Positions 8,827-18,187 of a stretch of DNA of 64,000 nt are shown one piece after another. The notes below the pieces were generated by a model. It had not been told where the DNA came from. It searched no databases and saw only the letters and a list, made by a program, of their open reading frames with translations. Numbering within the stretch: the first letter of the stretch is position 1; each line of letters begins with the position of its first letter. A program made the position numbers and the translations under genes. The stretch covers positions 3,304,001-3,368,000 of the forward strand of contig NZ_CP066265.1 in NCBI RefSeq assembly GCF_023278085.1. Direction: 5' to 3'. This DNA is from Pseudomonas syringae. Its GTDB lineage: Bacteria > Pseudomonadota > Gammaproteobacteria > Pseudomonadales > Pseudomonadaceae.

Positions 8827-9345
8827 TCAGAACTTCATTCTATAAAAGCTCATTAACGTTTCATTGGCATGGATGTATTCGATCTTGCCGATGAAGGCGC
8901 TTTTATCCAGCCATTCATTAGCGCCCAGGGAAACCTGAAAGCGCGGCGTACAGGTGCATTGGTAATGGTCTTCGCTGATCGGCCAGATGCCGTTTTGCAG
9001 TTCCTGCTGCCCCGCTTCATCCATCAGCATCACGCCCCGGCTTTCAACATTGATCAACTCGCCCAGTTGCGTGATCAGGGTGAAGCGAGTGTCCAGAAAG
9101 ATCAGCTCGGCTGACAGCTCGACAAGCGAACTACTACCGCCGGAGAGTACCGAACCGCTGATGAACTCACCGCGAAATTCGCCACCCAGGATCATGCTGT
9201 TGCTGCGCAGGCCATCGCTGCATATGCCCATGAGCACAGGAACATCTGTTTTCAGAACGACGGTCAGTACTTTTTCGAGCACGGGCGCTGACGGATGTCC
9301 ACGAAGAGCGCTTTTCGCGGGTTTCTTGAAATCGATGATATTCAT
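8827..9345 (-). CDS. DUF3237 domain protein
   Basis: A 172-residue cytoplasmic protein with a single DUF3237 beta-barrel domain (about residues 25 to 165), function unknown in the family. Visible cues are VPVLMGICSDGLRSNSMILGGEFRGE, a central FTLITQLGELINVESRGVML and the closing TPRFQVSLGANEWLDKSAFIGK. The ATG at 9345 has an ATGGAG site 11 bases upstream. The much longer frame reaching 9753 overlaps the divergent regulator and is not credible. It is divergent from the TetR gene across a region with two identical operator-like sites, so it is the likely target of that regulator. Confidence 0.82.
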   Translation of the reverse strand: MNIIDFKKPAKSALRGHPSAPVLEKVLTVVLKTDVPVLMGICSDGLRSNSMILGGEFRGEFISGSVLSGGSSSLVELSAELIFLDTRFTLITQLGELINVESRGVMLMDEAGQQELQNGIWPISEDHYQCTCTPRFQVSLGANEWLDKSAFIGKIEYIHANETLMSFYRMKF

Positions 9346-9476
9346 GGGCCTGTTAACTCCATCGTTGAGTACATTCTGACAATGCATGGCCAATTGGCAG
9401 AATAAAGGGGGCATCCATCTATCAGCATTTATCTGGGCCTCCTTTTCCAGTAAGCTCCACGGAGTCGACGGAAATC

Positions 9477-9535
9477 GTACCGAACGGTTCAGTTCCAGTC
9501 TAGAGAATTTTGTGCTTACTGTACCGAACGGTTCA
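9477..9535 (+). promoter_or_regulatory. Duplicated TetR operator
   Basis: Two identical 15-base sites GTACCGAACGGTTCA lie at 9477-9491 and 9521-9535, 44 bases apart. Each contains the odd-length palindrome GAAC-G-GTTC. They fill the space between the divergent DUF3237 and TetR genes, the usual place for TetR-family autoregulatory operators. Confidence 0.75.
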
Positions 9536-9555
9536 CTAAGGGATTGAGGATATAC

Positions 9556-10173
9556 ATGAAGGTGCGTACTGAAGCTCGCCGCGAAGCCATTATCGATGCG
9601 GCTGCAAGCGTCTTTCTCGAAATGGGCTACGAGCGCGCTTCGATGAACGAAGTCACCAAGCGAATGGGTGGTTCCAAAGCAACCATCTACAGTTACTTCC
9701 CTTCCAAGGAGGTGCTGTTCATCGCGGTGGTCAACAGACTGGCGACAGCCCATCTGGCGGAGGCGGTTTCCGAGCTGGCGATCCGCGACGACGCAGAGAT
9801 TGAATTGAGAACGCTGTTCACCCGTTTTGGAGAGCGTATGTTGATGGTGCTTATCAATGATGACAAAGCACTCGCGGTGTATCGCATGGTGGTCGCTGAA
9901 TCAGGGCATTCGGATATCGGCATGATGTTCTACGAGTCTGGCCCCAGCGAGTGCCTGCAGACCGTTACTTCGCTGATGACCCTGGCCATGCAGCGAGGAC
10001 AGCTTCGCGACACCGATCCGCACATCGCAGCGTTGCAGCTTACCTCGCTGTTGACGGCGGAAACCGAAATTCGGCTTTACCAACAGGCACCCATGCCGCT
10101 AAGCATTGAAGAGATCCGCGCCATGGTCGAGCGTGCGGTGGACACATTCATGCTGGGTATGGAGAAACGCTGA
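9556..10173 (+). CDS. tvrR: TetR family transcriptional regulator (TvrR-like)
   Basis: A 205-residue TetR repressor. The DNA-binding domain spans residues 8 to 55 (REAIIDAAASVFLEMGYERASM, the recognition helix in GGSKATIYSYFPSKE). The ligand domain of about 140 residues ends with the AefR/TetR_C-like block seen in efflux and virulence regulators. The ATG at 9556 has TTGAGGA 6 bases upstream and is preferred over a TTG at 9544. Position relative to katB and csrA suggests it is the orthologue of TvrR, described in DC3000 as needed for full virulence; that link is from memory and synteny. Confidence 0.8.
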   Translation: MKVRTEARREAIIDAAASVFLEMGYERASMNEVTKRMGGSKATIYSYFPSKEVLFIAVVNRLATAHLAEAVSELAIRDDAEIELRTLFTRFGERMLMVLINDDKALAVYRMVVAESGHSDIGMMFYESGPSECLQTVTSLMTLAMQRGQLRDTDPHIAALQLTSLLTAETEIRLYQQAPMPLSIEEIRAMVERAVDTFMLGMEKR

Positions 10174-10245
10174 TAACGCGCTGAAGACTTGTCACTTGGC
10201 AACCCTGTTTGCAACACCCTGAAACATTTGCTCACTCTTCTGCAA

Positions 10246-10272
10246 ACAAGTTAATCCGTTTGAGGGCGATAG
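10246..10272 (+). promoter_or_regulatory. FliA (sigma-28) type promoter of the chemoreceptor
   Basis: ACAAGTTA and GGCGATAG are separated by exactly 11 bases, close to the flagellar sigma-28 consensus TAAAGTTT-N11-GCCGATAA. It lies 28 bases before the chemoreceptor ATG. An 8-bp inverted repeat (10260-10267 with 10279-10286) overlaps it and ends at the ribosome site. Confidence 0.55.
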
Positions 10273-10299
10273 CCTTTTGCCCTCAACGGAGTAACACCC

Positions 10300-11928
10300 A
10301 TGATCTTGCGAAAACTCAACCTGGCCCCACGCTCGGCACTTTGTTTCGGTGTTTTCTGCCTGATGATCATTGCCCTGGGGTTACTTGCCTTGCGGCAGGC
10401 GGCGGAACTCAACGCCGCCGAAAAATTCATCGAAACCAATGTGCTACCGAGCGTCAAACTGCTCGGTTCTCTGGACCGGGAGTTTGTTGCCATCAGGGGT
10501 AACAATGCCCGCGTGCGAAACCCTATCGAACCACAGGATCGAAAGACCAAGGCGCTCAGCGACATTCAGCAGTCACGCTCGCTGATCGCCGGTTATTCTG
10601 ATGCGCTTGGCAAATTGATCGTCACCCCGCAAGGGCGTCAGGCATTCGATGAGCTCTCCAAAGCAAACGCCGATTACCAAGTGGCCCAGGATCGCTACCT
10701 GACGTTGGTTGCTGCCGGCAATCTTGAAGCAGCAGTCGCCATATCCAATGGCGAGATGAAAAGCGCGGCCGATCAGGTCGAGAGCACGCTGAAAAAACTC
10801 ATCGGTATCAATGATGCCAAAGCAAATAAAGCAGGCGATGCTGCAGAAACGGCCTATCAGCAAACGTTGTGGATGGTCGGTATCTTCATTGCAGTGGGCG
10901 TGCTCACCACCCTGCTCCTCGCCTGGATGTACACCCGCAGCCTGACCGGACCGATTGGCGAATCGCTGATCATCGCGCAACGTATTGCTACCAATGACCT
11001 GAGCAAGGACATTCCACAGAATGGCACCGATGAGGCGGCGAAACTGATTGCTGCGCTCGCGACCATGCAAACCAACCTGCGCAGCGCCCTGACGTTGATT
11101 GGCGACTCCTCCACACAGCTGGCCGCCACGACAGAAGAAATGCATGCGGTGACTGAAGACGCCTCACGCACCATTCAGCGTCAGAGCAACGAGATTGAAA
11201 TGGCTGCCACCGCCGTCAATCAGATGAGCGCGGCAGTCGAAGAAGTGGCCAGTAACGCAGCATCGGCATCGGAAGTGACCTCGCAATCCAGCACAGCGGC
11301 CATCGCCGGGCGTGCGCAGGTCGATGAAACCGTCACCGCGATCAACCTGATGGTCTCCAGGGTGCAGATCACGTCGACCGAAGTGCAAGGGCTGGCGGTC
11401 ATGGCCACCGACATCAGCAAGGTCCTGGATGTGATCCGCGCCATCGCCGAGCAGACCAACCTGTTGGCGCTCAACGCGGCCATCGAAGCCGCTCGCGCCG
11501 GGGAAGCCGGGCGAGGTTTCGCGGTGGTTGCGGATGAAGTACGCGCACTGGCGCACCGGACTCAACAATCGACCCGGGAAATCGAACAGATGGTCGGCTC
11601 GATCCAGACCGGCACCGGTAATGCCGTGACGGCAATGGAGCAGACCAGCGTTCAGGCCCACAAGACGCTGGAAATGGCCAACGGCGCCGGCAAGGCGCTG
11701 CTTGAAATCACCAACTCCATCAGTCAGATCAACGAACGTAACCTGATGATCGCCACCGCCGCCGAAGAACAGGCTCAGGTGGCACGTGAAGTCGACCGAA
11801 GCCTGGTCAGCATCCGCGACCTGTCCAGCCAGACGTCCGAAGGTTCGAACCAGACGGCTATCGCCACCGCCGAATTGTCGAAGCTGGCATCCGGCCTGAA
11901 CCGCCTGACCAAACAGTTCCGCGTGTAA
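10300..11928 (+). CDS. Methyl-accepting chemotaxis protein (4HB type)
   Basis: A 542-residue inner-membrane chemoreceptor signalling to CheA/CheW. TM1 is at about 13 to 31. A periplasmic four-helix-bundle sensor follows to about 188, then TM2 at 189 to 211 and a HAMP domain to about 265. The cytoplasmic signalling coiled coil has its hairpin tip ([33 protein letters not shown]) at about 383 to 415. There is no C-terminal CheR-binding pentapeptide. The ATG has a CGGAG site 8 bases upstream. A sigma-28-like promoter precedes it and a strong hairpin follows. Ligand unknown. Confidence 0.93.
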   Translation: MILRKLNLAPRSALCFGVFCLMIIALGLLALRQAAELNAAEKFIETNVLPSVKLLGSLDREFVAIRGNNARVRNPIEPQDRKTKALSDIQQSRSLIAGYSDALGKLIVTPQGRQAFDELSKANADYQVAQDRYLTLVAAGNLEAAVAISNGEMKSAADQVESTLKKLIGINDAKANKAGDAAETAYQQTLWMVGIFIAVGVLTTLLLAWMYTRSLTGPIGESLIIAQRIATNDLSKDIPQNGTDEAAKLIAALATMQTNLRSALTLIGDSSTQLAATTEEMHAVTEDASRTIQRQSNEIEMAATAVNQMSAAVEEVASNAASASEVTSQSSTAAIAGRAQVDETVTAINLMVSRVQITSTEVQGLAVMATDISKVLDVIRAIAEQTNLLALNAAIEAARAGEAGRGFAVVADEVRALAHRTQQSTREIEQMVGSIQTGTGNAVTAMEQTSVQAHKTLEMANGAGKALLEITNSISQINERNLMIATAAEEQAQVAREVDRSLVSIRDLSSQTSEGSNQTAIATAELSKLASGLNRLTKQFRV

Positions 11929-11935
11929 CCATCGC

Positions 11936-11961
11936 GAGCCGGAAAGCCCGCTTTCCGGCTC
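11936..11961 (+). terminator. Terminator of the chemoreceptor gene
   Basis: A perfect 12-bp inverted repeat GAGCCGGAAAGC / GCTTTCCGGCTC lies 8 bases beyond the stop, followed by a pyrimidine-rich tract. Confidence 0.75.
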
Positions 11962-12071
11962 GCCTTCTTGTCAGATCGGCAACCCTGCTCTAAGTTGTAC
12001 GACAACAGATGAAATAGTCGTCTGTTTGAGTGCGCTTAGCCATCCAACAATGACAAGAAAAAGGGACGATC

Positions 12072-12500
12072 ATGAAAAAGCTGACACTGCTGATAGGTTT
12101 TCTATGCCTGTTTACCGGTTACGTCGCAGCCGCGCCTTCCGATGAAGCTGATGTTGCCAAGGCCGTGGACAAGCTGACTCAGGCCATGTGGCACAAGGAC
12201 ATCGAGCAACTCAAGGCGCTGACTGCAGATAACCTCACCTATGGCCACTCCAGCGGCACGATCCAGGACAAACAGGCTTTTATCGCCGACATCGAAACCG
12301 GCAAGAGCGCGTTCAATGATCTGAAGATGCTCAATCAGAAAATCACTCTCTCTGGCGACGTCGCAATGGTCCGCAATCACTTCTCGGCGCAGGCGGTCAA
12401 CAGCGGCAAGGTGGTACCGACCGAGATCGAAAACTTCCAGATCTGGCAGAAGCAGAAAGGCCAGTGGCAGTTGATTGGCCGTCAGGCATTCCGCTTCTAG
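12072..12500 (+). CDS. Secreted NTF2-like (DUF4440/SnoaL) protein
   Basis: A 142-residue protein with a Sec signal peptide (MKKLTLLIGFLCLFTGYVAAA) and one NTF2-like cone domain. The domain shows the family's helix VDKLTQAMWHKDIEQLKALTADNLTYGHSSG, then a strand SGDVAMVRNHFSA and the closing IWQKQKGQWQLIGRQAFRF. Members of this group are often of unknown function and the fold alone does not give an activity. The start has a GGGACG purine site 8 bases upstream. It stands alone between the chemoreceptor and a convergent CAP gene. Confidence 0.8.
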   Translation: MKKLTLLIGFLCLFTGYVAAAPSDEADVAKAVDKLTQAMWHKDIEQLKALTADNLTYGHSSGTIQDKQAFIADIETGKSAFNDLKMLNQKITLSGDVAMVRNHFSAQAVNSGKVVPTEIENFQIWQKQKGQWQLIGRQAFRF

Positions 12501-12534
12501 GTTTCACCCTGTTCGTCGCAGCCAGCGAGCGCAC

Positions 12535-13389
12535 TCACTGCTGCGTACCGAACATCGCTGTCCAGTAAATGCCTGCATCGCTTTTAGGGTCCATTGCATA
12601 CGCCGCGCCCAGTTCGCGAAAGCCGGGGTTCATGAGATTGGCGCAATGACCGGGGCTGGCCAGCCAGCCGTCAACCACCTTGCGTGCGGTGTCCTGACCA
12701 GCTGCGATATTCTCGCCGACCTGCTGGCCGACATACCCGGCCAGCTCGGCGCGATCCCCCGGCGTGCGGCCTTCCCGATCCTTGTGGTCGAAGAAATTAT
12801 TGTTGGCCATGGCCTGTGAGTGGCTTTGCGCAGCCGTGCCCAGGGTCAGGTTCCAGGCCAGTGGCGTGGTGGCCGCATAGGATTGCGCGCCGCACTGGCG
12901 CGCCTGGGTACGAGCCGTGTTGATCATCTCCAGAACCTTCTGCCCCTCGGCTTGCCAGTCGCCAAGACGCGACGCTATCAGAGAACGCGCCAGCACGATG
13001 CGCCAGTCGCGCCCTTCCCGGCTCACACCTATATCGACGAATTGCGGGTCCAGCACCACCTGGCAGAAGCTTTCCTGAACCGCCTTCATGGCCGCGGCAG
13101 AATCACGCGGGCCGGACAGACTTATCGCCTGCACGGTGACCATCGGGTAGGCCGCCCGGGCCAGTGACTGCTGCAGGTCGAGGTTGCCGTTGGCAGGCAG
13201 AACCAGTCGCGTATCGGTCGCCAATGGCGGCAACTCCATGGACACCTGCTCGCCACAGCGTTGCGCCTGCCCCCGATAGGCGTTAAGGGAGTCGACCAGT
13301 TGCGTCTCTTCACTGGCCAACACAGCGTTGGCACACATCATTCCAAATGACAGCAATGACAGGCGCAGAACGAAGGTAATGACAGGCAT
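12535..13389 (-). CDS. Secreted CAP-domain protein, duplicated CAP fold
   Basis: A 284-residue exported protein with a signal peptide ending around residue 25 (NAVLAS). The C-terminal CAP/SCP domain (about 145 to 280) is canonical: LNLTLGTAAQ-type helix with HSQAMANNNFFDHKD, GENIAAG and SPGHCANLMNPGFRELGAAYA, including the His/Glu cavity residues. The N-terminal half (about 30 to 140) also looks like a degenerate CAP domain (SLNAYRGQAQRCG, LARAAYPMVTVQAISLSGP, a final W-RIVLAR strand) but lacks the HFD and GEN motifs. Role unknown; bacterial CAP proteins are cell-envelope or secreted factors. GAGAGA ribosome site before the ATG. Confidence 0.85.
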   Translation of the reverse strand: MPVITFVLRLSLLSFGMMCANAVLASEETQLVDSLNAYRGQAQRCGEQVSMELPPLATDTRLVLPANGNLDLQQSLARAAYPMVTVQAISLSGPRDSAAAMKAVQESFCQVVLDPQFVDIGVSREGRDWRIVLARSLIASRLGDWQAEGQKVLEMINTARTQARQCGAQSYAATTPLAWNLTLGTAAQSHSQAMANNNFFDHKDREGRTPGDRAELAGYVGQQVGENIAAGQDTARKVVDGWLASPGHCANLMNPGFRELGAAYAMDPKSDAGIYWTAMFGTQQ

Positions 13390-13508
13390 GAAAAGTCTCT
13401 CTCGGGCTGATTACGCCTATGATGCGCGAAATCACCCGGTCAAGCGCAACGCCTTTTTCGTTCTGCAGCAAATTCTGTCGCCCGTTCAAACCGGCAAATG
13501 CACCCCAC

Positions 13509-15149
13509 TCAAAGCTTGAAGTTGGCAACCAGCGTATTGAACGACGTTGCCAGACGCGACAATTCCTGGCTGGAAGCGCTGGTCTGATTGGCCCCCGCAG
13601 CGCTCTGCGTAGAGAGGTCCTGAATGTTCAGCAGGTTGCGGTCTACTTCGCGAGCCACCTGGGCCTGCTCTTCGGATGCCGAGGCGATGACCAGGTTGCG
13701 TTCGTTGATGGTCGCCACGCCTTGGGTGATTTTTTCCAGCGCCGCACCGGCACGCAGTGCCAGATCCTGAGTGTTGGTGGCCAGCGACAGGCTTTTGCCC
13801 ATCGCCGCCACGGCACCGTCGGCACCGGATTGCACGGTGCTGATCATGCCTTCGATCTCGACGGTCGACGCCTGGGTACGGTGGGCCAGTGCACGGACCT
13901 CGTCAGCCACCACCGCAAAACCGCGCCCCTGTTCACCGGCACGTGCGGCCTCAATGGCAGCGTTGAGCGCCAGCAGGTTGGTCTGCTCGGCAATACTGCG
14001 AATCACGTCCAGCACCTTGCTGATTTCGCGCACATGCCCGGCCAGTTCGGAAACGGCACCGGTAGACTGAGTGATCTCGTGCACCATGGTGGTGATGCCT
14101 TTGACGGTGTGATCAACCTGACCACGACCATCAACCGCATCCTCGGTAGCGGTCTTCGAGGCTTCAGAGGTCGACACCGCGTTGCGCGCCACTTCCTCGA
14201 CAGCCGCAGTCATCTGGTTCACCGCCGTAGCCGCCTGCTGGATTTCGTCGTTCTGGCGAGTCAGCCCGCGCGTGCTCTCATCAGTCACCGCGCTCAGTTC
14301 TTCGGCTGCGGAGGCGAGTTGGTCGGCGGCACTGGCGATCTGCAGAATGGTACTTTTCAGACCGGTCTGCATGCCGGACAACGCGTCGAGCAACTGCCCG
14401 GCCTCATCACCACTGGTAGAAACGATCGGCTGAGTCAGGTCACCACCGGCAATGCGCCGGGCGCTTGCAACGGCCACCGCCAATGGACGGGTGATCATGC
14501 GAGTGATAAAAACGCCCATCATGATTGCCACCAGAAAGGCGATCACCACACCGGCCTCCAGCATCAGCACCGAATTGGCCTTGAGTTCGGCAGCCGCCGC
14601 CGCGCCTTCCTTGATCTGGCGATTGTTGGAATCGATCATGATCCGCAGGTAACTGCGGGCCTTGGTGAAGCCATCTGCGGAAAGCGCGTTAAGGCGGGTA
14701 CGGGCGTTATCCAGATCGCCAGCCCTCATCAATTCGACCACCTGCTGAGTGCCCGCTATATAAGCAGGCAGTATTTGCTCAAGCTGATCACCGGCGGCGC
14801 GCTCGTCATCTTCCAGGGGGGTGGCGCGGTAGATTGCGAAGACTTTCTGCGCACGTGCAAGGTCGTCGCCCAGCGCCTGACGAACACGTTCCTTGTCTGC
14901 CTCGGGTACTCCCCCCTGCTGCGCATCCAGCAAGCGGTAAAGGCCACGGTTATGCGCCGTGAGACTGGAGAGCGTCTCATTGGTATTACCGACCGATACC
15001 AGATTATTGGAAAAAGTAAGCTCAAGTGCATTGGCCAAACGTGTAACACCCGTCATACCCAGGCCGCCAACAGCCAGCGTGATCAGTGCACACGCGATGA
15101 ACGCTGATAGGAGCTTGGTCGAAAACGTTAACTGACGCAGGAAATTCAT
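13509..15149 (-). CDS. Methyl-accepting chemotaxis protein
   Basis: A chemoreceptor of 546 residues. TM1 lies at about 12 to 33 ([17 protein letters not shown]), followed by a periplasmic four-helix-bundle sensor, TM2 near 190 ([22 protein letters not shown]), HAMP, and a signalling domain with [18 protein letters not shown] and [15 protein letters not shown]. Start choice is uncertain. The ATG at 15149 puts TM1 at the usual distance but has a weak ribosome site. An ATG at 15218 has a good GGTGAAG site and would add 23 polar residues. It is upstream of the CAP gene on the same strand with a 119-base gap. Ligand unknown. Confidence 0.92.
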   Translation of the reverse strand: MNFLRQLTFSTKLLSAFIACALITLAVGGLGMTGVTRLANALELTFSNNLVSVGNTNETLSSLTAHNRGLYRLLDAQQGGVPEADKERVRQALGDDLARAQKVFAIYRATPLEDDERAAGDQLEQILPAYIAGTQQVVELMRAGDLDNARTRLNALSADGFTKARSYLRIMIDSNNRQIKEGAAAAAELKANSVLMLEAGVVIAFLVAIMMGVFITRMITRPLAVAVASARRIAGGDLTQPIVSTSGDEAGQLLDALSGMQTGLKSTILQIASAADQLASAAEELSAVTDESTRGLTRQNDEIQQAATAVNQMTAAVEEVARNAVSTSEASKTATEDAVDGRGQVDHTVKGITTMVHEITQSTGAVSELAGHVREISKVLDVIRSIAEQTNLLALNAAIEAARAGEQGRGFAVVADEVRALAHRTQASTVEIEGMISTVQSGADGAVAAMGKSLSLATNTQDLALRAGAALEKITQGVATINERNLVIASASEEQAQVAREVDRNLLNIQDLSTQSAAGANQTSASSQELSRLATSFNTLVANFKL

Positions 15150-15347
15150 GAGGCTTACCCGAGGGTGTGAAGGCTGAAATTGGCGCTGAACTGACGTGTC
15201 GAACAGCAGTGATGTCATAATGACTTCACCCCATATGAATTCGTTCAGCCACCCTCGGAATTATTTTTAAAATAACTTTGACAAACGCAAAAACTGCTAC
15301 TAAAGGATGAGAATCAAGCGCACTTCGCTCTAATAATCATCCAGCGG

Positions 15348-16058
15348 TCAATGCAACCGGAACGCCTTCGTCGTGGTTCCCGCGAGGCGCTGACCGGCAA
15401 ACGTCTTGGCCTGGCGCGTCAATTCATCGAGATGGCGATCACGCTGTTCCTCCGCATCGAGCATCGCCTGCTCACCATGCTGTTTGAGCAAATAGGCATG
15501 AATCTGGCGCACCTCCACCGAGCTGTAGATGGGTGCGATATCCATGACTGCCAGCAAGCCGTCAGTGCCATGGTCCCGGGTATTCATGATCACCTGCGGT
15601 CCACGTGCGCCCAGCACCTGAAAACCCTGTGATTCAAAGTACGGCACCTTGTCGACTGCGCAATACAGCTCGGCATGCGGATAACGAGCGACCATTTTTT
15701 CCAGCATCGAGCTTGCAATGCCTTGACGACGGTGGCTTTCGCGTACCGCCATATAGGCCACGGCACACGCCTGCGGATCGTCCTGTACCGGCAGGTAAAG
15801 CAGAAAACCCAACACGATCTCCGGGTCGTTCTCATCCAGCGCAACGATCAGCTCGACGGTCAGACTCTGTGACCCGTCCATGGCGTTCAGGTAAAGATGC
15901 ACCTCATAGCCCACGCCATACTGATAAAGGTTGTACAGCGGGTTGTCCGGCACAATGGCGACCAGGCTGATGTCGGTCACATAATCGACAACCATTTGCT
16001 GAATCTGGCTGCGGATGAACTCCGGTGGCGGGGTTTGGAGCAGCATGACGGTGGACAT
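15348..16058 (-). CDS. GNAT family N-acetyltransferase
   Basis: A 236-residue protein with a GNAT core in its middle third. The acetyl-CoA loop is YMAVRESHRRQGIASSML at about residues 101 to 118, preceded by the strand EIVLGFLLYLP. About 60 extra residues at each end lie outside the core. The C-terminal tail is polar and helical (QAMLDAEEQRDRHLDELTRQ). It is a conserved pseudomonad protein without a known substrate. GGAG lies 11 bases before the ATG. Confidence 0.78.
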   Translation of the reverse strand: MSTVMLLQTPPPEFIRSQIQQMVVDYVTDISLVAIVPDNPLYNLYQYGVGYEVHLYLNAMDGSQSLTVELIVALDENDPEIVLGFLLYLPVQDDPQACAVAYMAVRESHRRQGIASSMLEKMVARYPHAELYCAVDKVPYFESQGFQVLGARGPQVIMNTRDHGTDGLLAVMDIAPIYSSVEVRQIHAYLLKQHGEQAMLDAEEQRDRHLDELTRQAKTFAGQRLAGTTTKAFRLH

Positions 16059-16593
16059 GGGACGGCGGACTCCGGAATGTGAAGGTTGCCTGCTCAGGCT
16101 AACGGGACATGATAACGCTTCCGGGTGCGCAAGGCCGAGTCGGTATGCGATGGATTAATCAGTGCCATAAACAGACATCTCATGGTGCAAATAAAACATC
16201 AAATAGCCACTACCCAATAGCTTTACTGGCCAATATCCAGTACGTTCGTTCCATATCAGAATACAGAATTGGCGAATGGCCACGCGGCGAAGAAGTTGAT
16301 AATCTTTTTTATGTAACGCTCATGTGCTGAAGAAATAACGTTTCTAATGAACATCGACATTCAATAAAAAGCATCGTGCTTTCATAGAGATAGCAAAGTA
16401 GCAAAATGCAAGCTGCGGCTTTATGCCATGATTCTGACTGATCGCTATTTCAACTATTCTCAAAAAAGAGAAGCGGTCCCCCGCACTTTCGCTCGCATTT
16501 ATTTCAATCAACCCGATGCATTTTTATAATCACAGTTTTGCCCTCGCCCGCTTAAAATTATTTCGCCTACTAAAAAAATATGAGGGATTCAAA
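16059..16593. other. A+T-rich promoter region of katB
   Basis: 535 bases between the minus-strand GNAT gene and katB. No gene is supportable. The last 200 bases before katB are clearly A+T-richer than the surrounding DNA. ATAG/CTAT half-sites (for example near 16384-16394 and 16445-16459) could belong to an OxyR site, as katB is OxyR-activated in P. aeruginosa, but no full four-half-site match is evident. Confidence 0.4.
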
Positions 16594-18126
16594 ATGCCGT
16601 TATTAAACTGGTCCAGACACATGGTTCGTTTAACTGCAGTCGGCCTTATCAGCATGCCGGCCGCCTATGCAGCCGACACCCTGACTCGCGACAATGGCGC
16701 CGACGTCGGCGATAACCAGAATTCCCAGACAGCAGGCGCCCAAGGGCCGGTCCTGCTGCAAGACGTGCAGTTGCTGCAAAAGCTGCAGCGCTTCGATCGC
16801 GAACGCATCCCGGAACGCGTTGTTCACGCCCGCGGCACGGGCGTCAAAGGCGAATTCACGGCATCGGCCGATATCAGCGACCTGAGCAAGGCGACGGTTT
16901 TCAAATCCGGCGAAAAAACCCCGGTGTTCGTGCGTTTCTCTTCTGTGGTTCACGGCAATCATTCGCCTGAAACCCTGCGCGACCCCCACGGTTTCGCCAC
17001 CAAGTTCTACACAGCCGATGGCAACTGGGACCTGGTGGGCAACAACTTCCCGACCTTTTTCATCCGCGATGCCATCAAGTTCCCGGACATGGTGCACGCC
17101 TTCAAGCCTGACCCGCGCACCAACCTCGACAACGATTCACGTCGCTTCGACTTCTTCTCCCACGTACCGGAAGCTACCCGTACGCTGACCCTGCTGTATT
17201 CCAACGAAGGTACGCCAGCCGGCTATCGCTTCATGGACGGCAACGGTGTGCACGCCTACAAACTGGTCAACGCCAAGGGTGAAGTGCATTACGTCAAGTT
17301 CCACTGGAAGACGCTGCAGGGCATCAAGAACCTTGATCCGAAAGAAGTCGCTCAGGTTCAGTCCAAGGACTACAGCCACTTGACCAATGACCTGGTCGGC
17401 GCGATCAAGAAAGGCGACTTCCCGAAATGGGATCTGTACATCCAGGTGCTGAAGCCTGAAGACCTTGCCAAGTTCGAATTCGATCCTCTGGATGCCACCA
17501 AGATCTGGCCTGACGTGCCGGAGAAAAAGATCGGGCAGATGGTACTGAACAAGAACGTCGACAACTTCTTTCAGGAGACCGAACAGGTCGCCATGGCTCC
17601 GGCCAACCTGGTGCCAGGCATCGAGCCTTCGGAAGACCGTCTGCTGCAAGGTCGTGTGTTCTCCTACGCCGACACCCAGATGTATCGCCTTGGCGCCAAC
17701 GGCCTGAGCCTGCCGGTCAACCAGCCTAAAGTTGCAGTGAATAACGGCAACCAGGATGGCGCGATGAACAGCGGCCACACCACCAGCGGCGTGAATTACG
17801 AGCCAAGCCGTCTGGAACCACGCCCATCCGATGACAAGGCGCGCTATAGCGAACTGCCGATCAGTGGCACCACCCAGCAGGCGAAGATCACGCGCGAGCA
17901 GAACTTCAAGCAGGCTGGCGACGTGTATCGCTCCTACACCGCGAAAGAGCAGACCGACCTGGTGCAGAGCTTCGGCGAATCGTTGGCTGACACCGATACC
18001 GAAAGCAAAAACATCATGCTGTCGTACCTGTACAAGGCTGACCCTACCTACGGCACTCGGGTAACCGAAGTGGCAAAAGGCGACCTGGCCAAGGTCAAGT
18101 CGCTGGCTGCCAGCCTGAAGGACTGA
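16594..18126 (+). CDS. katB: Periplasmic catalase KatB
   Basis: A 510-residue monofunctional haem catalase that removes hydrogen peroxide. It closely follows P. aeruginosa KatB. The Sec leader ends at AAYAADTLTRDNG, followed by the catalytic histidine in RVVHARGTG, FVRFSSVVHG, the asparagine region DLVGNNFPTFFIRDA and the haem-binding tyrosine in RLFSYADTQMYRLG-like sequence (here GRVFSYADTQMYR). The ATG at 16594 is used because it starts the leader and has a GAGGG site; the frame extends to 16516. ankB follows 61 bases later, the conserved katB-ankB pair. Confidence 0.96.
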   Translation: MPLLNWSRHMVRLTAVGLISMPAAYAADTLTRDNGADVGDNQNSQTAGAQGPVLLQDVQLLQKLQRFDRERIPERVVHARGTGVKGEFTASADISDLSKATVFKSGEKTPVFVRFSSVVHGNHSPETLRDPHGFATKFYTADGNWDLVGNNFPTFFIRDAIKFPDMVHAFKPDPRTNLDNDSRRFDFFSHVPEATRTLTLLYSNEGTPAGYRFMDGNGVHAYKLVNAKGEVHYVKFHWKTLQGIKNLDPKEVAQVQSKDYSHLTNDLVGAIKKGDFPKWDLYIQVLKPEDLAKFEFDPLDATKIWPDVPEKKIGQMVLNKNVDNFFQETEQVAMAPANLVPGIEPSEDRLLQGRVFSYADTQMYRLGANGLSLPVNQPKVAVNNGNQDGAMNSGHTTSGVNYEPSRLEPRPSDDKARYSELPISGTTQQAKITREQNFKQAGDVYRSYTAKEQTDLVQSFGESLADTDTESKNIMLSYLYKADPTYGTRVTEVAKGDLAKVKSLAASLKD

Positions 18127-18187
18127 TGAGCTGAAGTCCCGTCCCGGTGCCTCGTGCGCCGGGACGGTTCCAGCCAGGAGAACGCCA

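Noticed and set aside
8827..9753. Long 308-residue version of the DUF3237 gene
   Set aside because: The extension overlaps the divergent TetR gene and its operators; the DUF3237 domain and ribosome site support the start at 9345.
13419..15107. 562-residue plus-strand open frame
   Set aside because: Antisense shadow of the second chemoreceptor; no recognisable family.
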